From Gibbula magus (Eukaryota; Mollusca; Gastropoda; Trochida; Trochidae): a stretch of 64,000 nt of DNA. The translations under genes were made by a program, and so were the position numbers. Under the pieces are notes generated by a model. That model saw nothing but the letters and a program-made list of their open reading frames with translations, was not told the DNA's origin and did not search any database. Each line of letters opens with the position of its first letter. Within the stretch, counting starts at the first letter, position 1. Shown piece by piece: positions 46,043-56,181 of this stretch. The stretch lies in NCBI GenBank assembly GCA_936450465.1, contig OW388291.1, positions 33,208,656 to 33,272,655 on the forward strand, read 5' to 3'.

Positions 46043-49000
46043 ATGTAGGACCACGTGCCACCACATAAATTAAAATGTGGGTGTTACCATTGAAATTTAT
46101 CATGAGCAGGATCAATCTGTTGAAATCTTATTTCTTATTAAACTATAACCTCTTCTTTCTTTCTCTATTTATGAATTGATAATTTGCGGTGAGGTGTAAT
46201 GTCAACCTTAGTGACAAATACTTGTTTCAACACAGTATCGTATCCTTAATTTTCAATGCTTGACATTTTATAGTTAAATGTTAGTATAACTGGCAAAGTA
46301 AATAACACCGTGATTTAAATTTTATATTATTTATGGTAAAACGTCTGGCAGCATTCAACATAACCTTCACTATATATTTTACTGTACGAGTGTACAATGA
46401 TCATGAGTAGTACAGTTCTGTGCGACTGAAATGTAACCCAGACAGTTGTATCGATCTGAAACTAAACATGATTTCATTCTATATCACACAATACAACATC
46501 TTTTAAAACAATTATAAGGCGACTATATAGTGCTGCACAGTTGAAATCTTCATTTGTTGAATATCTGGATGAGTGATGTTTGTCTATTTCATTGTTTCTC
46601 TTTGCAATGGATTTCTCTACAAAAGATATGTCTTTTAACAACGTTTTATTAATTACTGAATTATGGTATTACACAAATTGATGTGTTGGCTGAGAGAATG
46701 ATTTGATTCAGTAACATATTTTTACGTATTGTACCAAATCAAATCAAATATTTTGTAATGTTTAATTTTTAAAATAAAATGTAAAACTGTATAATTCATC
46801 CATAATTTCAAATCACAACACGATAAACATGACATATGCTCTCAGAAAAATTACTTAAAAACTGCATAAATTATTGTCAATTAGATTCACTTTCAGTAGT
46901 TCTTTTAAAGGTGCATCCATTGTGTTTCATAAAATTTTATTTGGCTTTAATACGTTCCAACACACCATATGTTATGTTTACAATACAAATAAATTCACTT
47001 ATCTTGCATATTCATCCCCAATCGCCTAACATATCATATTTACTATTTTCCATAAAAAATCGAGTAACATCACTATGCATGTGTCGAAACCGAAAGTGAA
47101 CGTCCTATTTACATGCACAGTAGTTATATGACCTATTGAACATTATTAACCCAATTTTGTTATTTTGTCTGGTGTAAATAAGATTCAAAAATTACGTTTG
47201 ACTCTGTGGCGCGCGCCACATGCGGTGCATTGTCCGGTTTTCGATCAGAAATCAACACTTTTACCTTCATATCGTCAATATACTAAGTCCAGTATCATTA
47301 AAATGGTTGTTTTCGGTAACAGTTGGTACTTCTCGATAAAATAAGACCATTTACAACGTTTGTCATATTTGACCCCCAACAACACAATGGATATGTACCT
47401 TTAAAGCATAGAGGACACATGATAACACTTTATATGACTATCCGACAAACCAAAGAATAAAGTAATACACACATAGAAAAGCCGACGCCATGATGATTTA
47501 AACATGGTGGCATCAGATGTCAGTGTCACAGCCCTTATGATTAATGGAACGAATGCAAATATGTATCTGACCTTTAACTACACTTCTTTGCCGAGTGTAA
47601 TGTCTCCGCGCCTGACGCAAATCCATCATGTAGTAACAAAGTGGACAGTAATGATGGCACTTAGTTGCTGGAAACGTTTTATAACGTTGTTAGTGACAAT
47701 TCTTTACATCAAACGTTTGTGTCACAAAGTAGGTGAAGTATTTTATATCAGAAGTTTTTGTAAAAGGTATATATGTATCTACAGTTGGTTCACACATATT
47801 CAGCTGCTTTTGATTCTGGAGAAGAAGGCGAAAGTAGATCTTTGATCTAAGATCCAGATTGAGAGTAGAAAAGTCACAAAACGTATAATCCAACCATCAT
47901 TAACCAAAGAGCTTTCTTCAGCTTTTTGTTCCATACAAAAATAGAAGAATTGGTAGAAAAGATAAAAGGCTCTAAATAATACATTATTTCAAAAATCTGA
48001 ATTAATAAAGCATCTATCAACGGATCAAGTTTATAATCCTCATTACCAATGGTACTTGCAAAAACTGTTTCAGATTCGTAAGGTTTACAGTCGCCCTTAT
48101 TATTGGCCTCAAAGTCACCAAATCTACAATGTATAAACCACAGTGGCTAATATGTCTGAACCAACAAGTAAGTTTTCAAGATTTCTAGTTCTTGAGAAGA
48201 CACACGTTGTCTGTTTGACCCTTATTGGACAGACGGACGCTCTGGATATTTTCAGGAACCTCAAGGAGGGCTTAAGAGCAGTTTGTAGATGTAGGCATAC
48301 GACGGTTGTAGTCACAACCGCCCTACAGCAACCAGTCAAATGACTGCAACTGGCGGCTGGGTACCCCACAACCGCCCCAACCAGCGGTTGCCTCGTATAT
48401 CCACAAAATACTCTACTGAGGGCTGTTCAGAGAGTGACCGTGCAATAGAAAGATTATATAAATAATATCATGATTGAAAACAATTCAGGTTTTGGAGTAA
48501 TTTTATCTTTTAAGTAAATTAATCAATGTACGTTAGGATTATTAAATACATTTACCTCTTAAAACAGAAGTTCGAAAAACATTAAATCCCTTACCCCCAG
48601 GAAACTTTGTATGTAACATTAAACACACACACATGACTGAAAGACGTTCGGTACTTTACTGGCAATTCATGGACATCAAAACATTTCAAATTGGTTTTTC
48701 ACTTCCATCCGGTGATATTCGGTGCTTAACTAAGAAATCAATGCTCATATAATTTCATAAATTGGCATTATCTGGATTATCTGTAAATTTATTCAATGAG
48801 AAGGGATATTTGCAAATATATATTTTTGAACTTTGTGATTCAGGAATTTCTGGATCAATGAAGTTGGAAATTTATTTTATGTTTTATGAAGAAATTTGGA
48901 AACGCAATTCTGCAAATGATGCACTGGCAACATCACTGGATAGGTTTGCTTAATTATATGATTAGATTGCCGTGAAGATGCAACGAGTGCAACTCTCATA

Positions 49001-49294
49001 CAACGGTTAATCGTGCTTTCAGCTTAGAGAGAGGTATCCCAGCTATATCTGTGGGTATATATATAGGGTATATGCCGGTGTTGAAATATCATTAAATCAA
49101 AACTTTAAGATATTTGGTTGGTCTGTTCCGTTTCACGTGAACATTTATTTAAGTCATATAAATATGGAGGTTTCAGTCAAATAGAATAAGCTATATTCAA
49201 TAGTTTTGTACCGATCTTCTGAAATTGACATTCTGAAGATGAGTATTTTGTATTACAGCCTTTCATGATATTAGAATCGAACCAGTTTGCCCTA
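46043..49294. other. Non-coding spacer
   Basis: No supported gene. A plus-strand frame at 47504-47845 contains sequons (NGT, NYT) but no recognisable family. 48290-48400 has several inverted CAACCGCC/GGCGGTTG motifs. Nothing else recognised. Confidence 0.4.
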
Positions 49295-50098
49295 CACTCA
49301 ACCGCAAAAGAAACGTCACCATACACATTACATGATAATTCAATTTATGAGTGATAAACAAGAATGAAATAGAGTAATGTTGCACCGTGTCTTCAGAAGC
49401 TAACTAAACTAAATATGAAATTTATCTGTCATTATCTGTTCATATTTCTGGTAAACACACGTTTTCAGAATCGTCTTTTTTCGAATCTCCTTAACTAGAC
49501 GAGATGTGAGAGTGAAAACGTTTTTTTTTGGCTGGCTTTGTGACATCCTACAGTAAAGACGCGTCTATAAAATTAAGTCCAAGACGGTTATTTACGTTAA
49601 CAACATCTTTTATTACTTAAATTTCTTTATTTTATGAACTTAGAAGTTCAAACACAAAACCGCTTTTGAAAAAGAGATTTCAGCGCCCCAAGTGTACTTG
49701 AATAGATCTAAAAATAAAAGTATTTTACTCTCAAACCAACTTCCCGAATGCAAGGCATAACTCTTGCCAGTCTCCATTACTGGCTGATTTAGGCCTTGCA
49801 GTATTTATTTAAGAAATCTGTGCTTAGAAATCCAGGCCCACTATGCATTTCCGATGCGGCGATTCACTATCTGTGCACAACAAAGCGAGGGAAATACCGC
49901 AAGACTTAAATCAGCCAGTAATGCAGACTGGCAAGAGTTATGCCTTGCGTTTGGAAATTGCTCTAATACATGAAATTGCGTGTACATCTTTACAAATTAT
50001 GTCGCTATAAAATGCATTCAAAATCGAGACTCCGTGACAGCAGTATTTCGTTCCATACACTGTTGAACGTGTGGTGACGTTTCTTTTGAGGTTGAGTG
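49295..50098. mobile_element. ~800 bp TIR element (GCAAAAGAAACGTCACCA family)
   Basis: Left end CACTCAACCGCAAAAGAAAC then GTCACCATACA; right end is the complement of CACTCAACCTCAAAAGAAAC then GTCACCACACG. Related one-sided sequence is at 13087-13190 and 37622-37725 in the duplication (CCAGCAAAAGAAACGTCACC followed by a shared TCTTCA-AA-C-AACTAAACTAA block) and near 58515. No transposase. It contains the MITE at 49750-49948. Superfamily unknown. Confidence 0.7.
49750..49948. mobile_element. MITE with ~46 bp TIRs, nested
   Basis: Left GCAAGGCATAACTCTTGCCA then GTCTCCATTACTGGCTGATT; right is the near-perfect complement. About 199 bp, inside 49295-50098. A relative is at 52812-53015. Confidence 0.82.
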
Positions 50099-51023
50099 AA
50101 AATGACTTTGATTTAATTATTCTCACTTCCAATGTCTCATTGAAGTGCAGGTTATTTAGGCAGAGTTACAACGACGTCTGAAGTGTGACATTCCACACTT
50201 GTTATTGGTCTACATAGTTCAAGGCGTCATCTAGGTCAATGTGGCTAAGACCGTTGGAATGGCCTGAGGTAATAGCTATGTCACGACATTACATTAGTGA
50301 AGTTAATCAGGTGAAATGTACACTCAGCTCACAGACATATCGGCGATAATGCCACTAAGGATACTATTAATTAACTATCAATCGTGTGGCATGTATACAG
50401 TTTTATCTACCTAGACCATATGAGTCGGCAACTGGGCCAATACCACAAAATTGGGCTAATAAATTTATATAGCCGAAAAGCAGGGCCAATACGAGACGAT
50501 TTGGGTCGACCAGTCGCTCATTTGGTGAAAGACCGAAGCTATCGTTTCAAATGTACAAGTGTTATCTGTTCACCAATTTTGATACTAATTTTTATTTAAA
50601 TGGAAAGAAATGTTAACTTTAATGTAAATAAAATTAAATGAGTTTCATTACAAAAGTGGCTTTACATATTATTAAGTATTTCTGCATTGACCGAGCAACC
50701 GGTCCTCGGTCCGTTTTATTGTCTCTCGGCTACGTCTCGTGCTGAATAACTGCGGACATACTTTATGAATAGCATTATATAATTACATAACTTAACTATC
50801 TAATGTTTATGTTTATTATTCATGCATATCATACTCATTTATAGATAAAACTTAAACTTTAAATTAAAAATATTAGTTTGAGAGTGTTAAATTGTTCACT
50901 GTGAATTTATGAAAAATTTGTTGCTCATCAAGCTGTTGTACTAAACTTTAACTCTAAACGATATTTCTCCTCATGCTCCAATCTCACTGATATTTAGTTA
51001 TATAGAGATTATTACCCGAGGAA
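50099..51023. other. Non-coding spacer
   Basis: A small imperfect direct repeat around GGGCCAATACCACAAAATTG and GGGCCAATACGAGACGATTT at 50430-50510 is the only structure noted. Confidence 0.4.
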
Positions 51024-51390
51024 GTGTGTCATATGACTTTTACGAAACGATTGTGAATGTTTGTATTGCCCGAGCGAAAGCGATGGTTATACATACATTT
51101 GCACGAGTTTCTTAAAAGTCATATGACACACTTTAGTGTGTAATAATTTCTTTATTGCCCATTTTTTCCATCTGATTCGCGTGAAATTAGTCAGGAATCG
51201 GTCCACTTGTCTTGCGACCGCAAACTACAGTGACGTCACGGGAAAATCGCTTTATGACGCCCCAAACGACGAAAAACGGGTAGTCACGTTTAAACAATGG
51301 TTGCTAGGCAAACGTGATATTTGCACATGTGCTCGTATCGATAATATTAACTCGGTTATTTCCAACCCTATGGGTAATAATGAATGTTAC
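51024..51390 (+). repeat. Dispersed repeat, inverted relative to 1340-1660
   Basis: Starts with a hairpin (51024-51049 against 51104-51131, arms with CATATGACTTTTACGAAAC-like sequence), then TTTATTGCCCATTTT, CATCTGATTCGCGTG, GTGACGTCAC, ATGGTTGCTAGGCAAACGTG and ATTAACTCGGTTATTTCCAA. All have counterparts in reverse at 1340-1660. Confidence 0.75.
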
Positions 51391-52811
51391 TTTTTTAATG
51401 AAACCAAGATATCTACTTGATATCTAAACCATCATGTCGCGTAATGCAGTAAATGATGGAAAAGTTACAGAAAACCGCTATGGATGCTCGAAAGTTCTTT
51501 TAAAATGTCAAATAACACATGCAGCATGGCAAATGCCATATGTCAACATGTTTTCTTTGACAACGAGAATTTGTAGATTATATCATATTTCTATCATTTA
51601 TATCAAATCCTTCCAACTCTATTAACCTCGTGACATTTACTTGAGCACAACTTTAAGTGTTATTTCATCACATTATGTACACACACTTCAAACCATCTGC
51701 TATTTCCTTCCCACGTATTCAGAATTTCTAAATTGCAGTGGAAGGCGATGAAGGTCGTGGACAAATTAATGTATATACAACTTCTTTATTCTTTTTTTTG
51801 TCGACATCTGTATAAAGGTCGTATATCCATAACATTGTTCTCATTTTTGTCACCTTAGCTTCCGGAAAGCAAATCTTTTTTTCAAATTGTGGAACATTTA
51901 AAACATTTGAATGTTCACTGTAAACGTTTCAACATATTATTTATGGTTAGAGTTGAATGATGTGGTTGATGTGTTGTGGTTTGAAACCCGACTACCCAAA
52001 TGTATGACACCTCCAGAATTCACAATATCGACTTATTGCCAAATATCATCTACCACTAATGCGGAGATACATGTATATACTGACGATATTTAGTTTTGGC
52101 TTAAGGTGTATGGCAATGAAATGGAATGGGAAAATGAAAATACTCACCTCATTTGGTTTCGATTAATTCAATATTTTAAAAGAAATCAGCTGCATTTGAC
52201 TATGGCATGATACCATAATACATATCTGCAGTAGTTTGAATGAATTAATTGGTGACTGTGGTCAAGGTTTAATTAAAATATATTTGTGTAATGAAGACAG
52301 GGGTAAGAACTTGACCGACATGAACCCTACCATGTCCACATAGAATATGTCTTATAAATAATCTTGTAAATATTTCCTTAAGAAATAAAAAAAATTCATT
52401 TAAAAAACAATAATTAAAAAAACCTGCAAATCATTTTTTGACTGCTGACTAAACACCTGTACTTTGCAGTTTTAGATGATGACATCAAACATTTGCAATT
52501 GAAAGTCATACATTATAAACAAATTAACAGAAGTGATTACTTTCTTTTACATGTTGATACTGGAATCTTAAACTAACACTGATTAGATTTATCGGCTATT
52601 CGTGATGTGGCTAGTGGATGTGCTGAGTTGCTAATGTGCTGACCATCCATTACGTGTAGGTCAAGCTCGATTAACCTGAGATGATCTTCAAAATGAAATG
52701 TGAACAGCTCCGATTTCAGTGAATGATATATGTCGCAAGCGAAAAACCTATTGGGGTAAAATTCAGCTTAGCTTTTCGAGAACGTTGGCTAATGTTATAC
52801 GATGGCAATGC
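51391..52811. other. Non-coding spacer
   Basis: Contains a one-sided match to the CAACTTCTTTATTC family end at about 51778-51795. No gene recognised. Confidence 0.4.
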
Positions 52812-53015
52812 ATTCCACAACCTCCCCCGCTTGTCGCCATCACTGGCTAATTTAAACCTTGATCGATTTCGATTTCCTTTCTGTGCTAGCAGTAGCTCCT
52901 CGCTGTACCTTAATTAAATAGTGAGCGCTTACAAGCTGACACAGTTAAGGTAACGATATGCAGCATGGTTTAAATTAGCCAGTGATGGAGACTACTGCCG
53001 TGAGTTATGATGTGA
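52812..53015. mobile_element. MITE related to 49750-49948
   Basis: Inverted arms GCCATCACTGGCTAATTTAA at 52836 and complement ending near 52992. Right outer part (complement of CATAACTCACGGCAG) matches the CATAACTCTTGCCAG of the 49750 element. Confidence 0.68.
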
Positions 53016-53939
53016 AGTGGGGGGGACCAGCTAGTGAGGTTCCCGCACACAATGACACATTCATACGAGGTGTAATTATTACTTGCGTGATTGAACTAAG
53101 GAGTCCTGTTTCAATAGTGCTGTAAATGTATAATGTAAAAAATTAGCGATCTAGTGGTAGAAGGTGATGCCGTTAATGGTGGGGAGGTACACAGTGAGAT
53201 TATTTAGTCTTATATATTCCACCTCGACTGATTGTCAACCAATTCTTAACAAACATATTCCCTGATGTTGCTGTATGTATCAGGATACTTCATACTGACA
53301 ACTTGCTTCTGCCCTTCATAGCTACCCTGGTGGCTGATGGTCCGATCAGTTACACTGTAGAACCCTTTGAAGTTTGCCTTCACGCTAAATCACTAGTACT
53401 GTGTTTGGCTTGGTTCATATGAGTAAATCAACATGCCTTAATTGGCATTGCTCACAGATTAATGGTACCAAGGTTTCCACGTCCCTCATCCTTTTTATTG
53501 GTCAAGCTTTAATGAAAAGCATGAAAGAGACCAATCAAAAGACTGAGTTGGTGCTGCAATGTGGAGGATGGGAACACTAACTGAGATCTTGTGATTAGAA
53601 AGAATAAGAGAGACATGTGTGCGTTTGCCAAACGCTTTTATTTCACAAAACAATTTTCAACATCACAAACTGATACAGATATACAGCAGGCGGTAGTTCT
53701 AGTCACACACAGGTGAAGCGTGTAAAATGAGTGTGGCTGGGGAGTAAGCAGAAACATGAGTCCACAAATTGACAACGTCTGATATGAGATCAGTGGAATC
53801 TGGTTGGAGGTACTATGCTTTGTGAATTGAGAGTGAAAGTAGTCTACGCTGGTAATGTGTACGAAAGGAGATCTAGGGTTTAAAATGGGGAGAAAATAAC
53901 ATTGATAGCTTTAATAAAGATCATGGATTTTGAAGAGAT
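53016..53939. other. Spacer or distal 3' UTR
   Basis: An AATAAA hexamer on the minus strand at 53642-53637 is followed by GCGTTTGGCAAACGC, which could end a long PC2 3' UTR. Not proven. Confidence 0.3.
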
Positions 53940-54160
53940 CAGGGCCGTGTTCAAGTTAGGTTTCAAAGTAAGCGCTCAATGAGCGATTACTTTGAAACCT
54001 CTCCTGAACGCGATTGCTCAATGTAGCGCTACGTAGCAAGGCGAGCGAACTTCAAGGAATTTGCACTATGTCGTTCAAGAGAGAAGAAGCGCTACTTTGA
54101 GCGCTACATTGAGCGATCAATAAGCAAATTAAGCGCTCGCTGTTACTGAACGGGACACTG
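53940..54160 (+). mobile_element. hAT-like MITE, inverted copy of 22955-23163
   Basis: 221 bp starting CAGGGCCGTGTTCAAG and ending in the complement of CAGTGTCCCGTTCAG, so the termini are imperfect inverted repeats with CAGNG starts as in hAT elements. The interior is dense in AAGCGCTCAATGAGCGATTA-type palindromes. No clear 8 bp target duplication was found. It could lie in the PC2 3' UTR. Confidence 0.72.
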
Positions 54161-55877
54161 TTGACTTCAAGGGAAAGTGCTTCGAAGCATAGGGAATGGA
54201 TATCACATCTTTTAGTGAATAACAGCTACTGTACATGACTCACTCTGATGTGACTTGGCAACACGTCGGTGGGATAAGACAGGTGTACCGTATGGGGCGC
54301 AATCTTTTATAAACATAGATTAAACCTAGCCAAGAGCTTGAATAAATTTGACAAAATGATTCAATATCTGAATTAAAGAATAATTACATATGAGTTAAAT
54401 ATCAGTCTTATCCATCAAGGGAATGTTCTTAAAGCCTATGCAGAATAAGCTGAATTAGCAGTAATGTTGTTTTAGCATCAGATTGCATAATGGCGTTTCT
54501 ATAGTGTTACTGTCAACTATGGGTGATATTTTGCAAATAAGGTGTTTCATCAACAGTATGGGTTCAAACCAGGCTGTATGGATGCTAGGTGGTAAATACA
54601 GAACACGGCTGGCACACTGCCCTATGAACCACAGGGTGAACTCACAACCATATTTAAAGTGTACATATATCAATACAGGTTGTAACACGGATGCGTGTAC
54701 TATTGAACAAAACTTAATACCATTTTCTCTTCTTACTCTGGAAAGGGATGCCAAAGATGCCAGAAAATTTTGCAGTAAATGTATTGTGACAAGTGTTAAT
54801 CGGTGCTTGAACATTGAACGTGAGAAGAAAGCAATGACAATCGTATATACAGTTCTGTCAGTGAAGGCTAAATTTGACGAATATCAATTTCGTTTGGACC
54901 GAAGTTCAAAAAGTATCAAGTTTTGTATCTATACAACAAAGGCATATCAACATAACAATATCTTGTAACATGTTAACGAACAGTGGATTCTATTTATAAA
55001 CACAGCCTTTGAGCCTTTATTTGGCATACACAATGAAGGGGGACACACCATAGAGAAGTGCTACTCAAAAGCTTATTGCCGAAGAAGCGTAAGACTCGTA
55101 CATTCTACACTCTGTTTTTAATACATAATTAAGATTTTGAAAAATAATACTTTGTGTAAATAATTTTGATATGCACACGCACTCTCATCCTTCCCGATCA
55201 CATTTCGTTTGTGCAAATTTCGACTTTTTGTCAACACTTATGAAAACTTTGTTGACGTAAGTGTTGAAAAAAGTCGAAAGTGTCCTCACCGATGTAGAGT
55301 CCTTTTGCGGTATAAATGTCTGCATAATGTGTAAATCTAACGGAAAATAAGGTGAAAATATGTATATATGTTTATACAGTTTCAGTGCCAGTCCCATATC
55401 ATTTTGCACTGATATCTATCACATAATTTATATAATAACAATTGCAGAATTCTGCATCAGAAGTATTTTCAGGAGTCCATAGTTAATAAAAATAAGAATA
55501 TATTATCTCTCTATTTAAGTTATAATAATAGTAAGATAAATCACCAACTTAAAGAACGATGACTGTGATAACTGAAAATCGAAATGTAAGAAAATAAGCA
55601 CGTTTGTCTTATTATGAACCAAAGAGCCTAATTATCCAATATCACCATATCTGCTCTTTAAAAATATATAGTTCATATAATTTCTGATTTCATTTCGGAA
55701 TATGTGCCATGTTTCAAAAACTATTGAACAGTTTTGACTCGAAACCATTTTATTTCTTTGACTGCCAAATGGCACACGCAACGCAACCACATTCCTGACG
55801 CAGATTGACAGACGTAACAGCAAGCCTGATTGGCAGCCTGTTGTCATGCCAACTACAAGAGGAATATGATTGGCTGT
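54161..55877 (-). other. Probable PC2 3' flank or 3' UTR
   Basis: No domain-bearing frame. The nearest poly(A) signal on the minus strand is AATAAA at 55754-55749, about 125 nt past the PC2 stop. A plus-strand frame at 54519-54968 (MGDILQIRCF...) matches nothing I know. Confidence 0.45.
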
Positions 55878-56181
55878 TTATTTGTTGAATGCAGCGCCAC
55901 CTTCATGCTGTCTCTTGACCTTGTATAGCTTGGCGTGCCTCTCCTTGGTCACTGGCTGGTTCTTGTAGGGTTGGTCTTTAGATCCATGGAGAACAAGAGT
56001 CCATTCCTTCAAGATGCCCGTCTCGCTGTTCGTCTTGAGTCCGATGATTGGCTCCAGGATGACATCCAATGTCCAGCGTCCATGAGGCATTTCAGCCCAG
56101 AGGTGGGTGGTCATGAAGGGCCAGCGAGTGAACCCGTTCTTACTGTCATCGTCATTGGGGCGCTGGCTCAGGATCATTGAC
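55878..56181 (-). CDS. PCSK2: PC2 terminal exon: second half of P domain and C-tail
   Basis: 304 bp including TAA at 55880-55878. Acceptor GTTGCAG/GTCAATG. Encodes [34 protein letters not shown], then [17 protein letters not shown] and a basic tail with [14 protein letters not shown]. The tail is shorter than the acidic amphipathic tail of vertebrate PC2. Confidence 0.96.

Noticed and set aside
47504..47845. 113-codon frame with N-glycosylation sequons
   Set aside because: The first part could be an exon-like fragment, but no family is recognisable and the latter half is low-complexity.
54483..54968. 161-codon plus-strand frame (Cys-containing, SVNRCLNIEREKKA)
   Set aside because: It opens with TTG (first ATG at 54519), has no known family and no splice context, and overlaps a comparable minus-strand frame.
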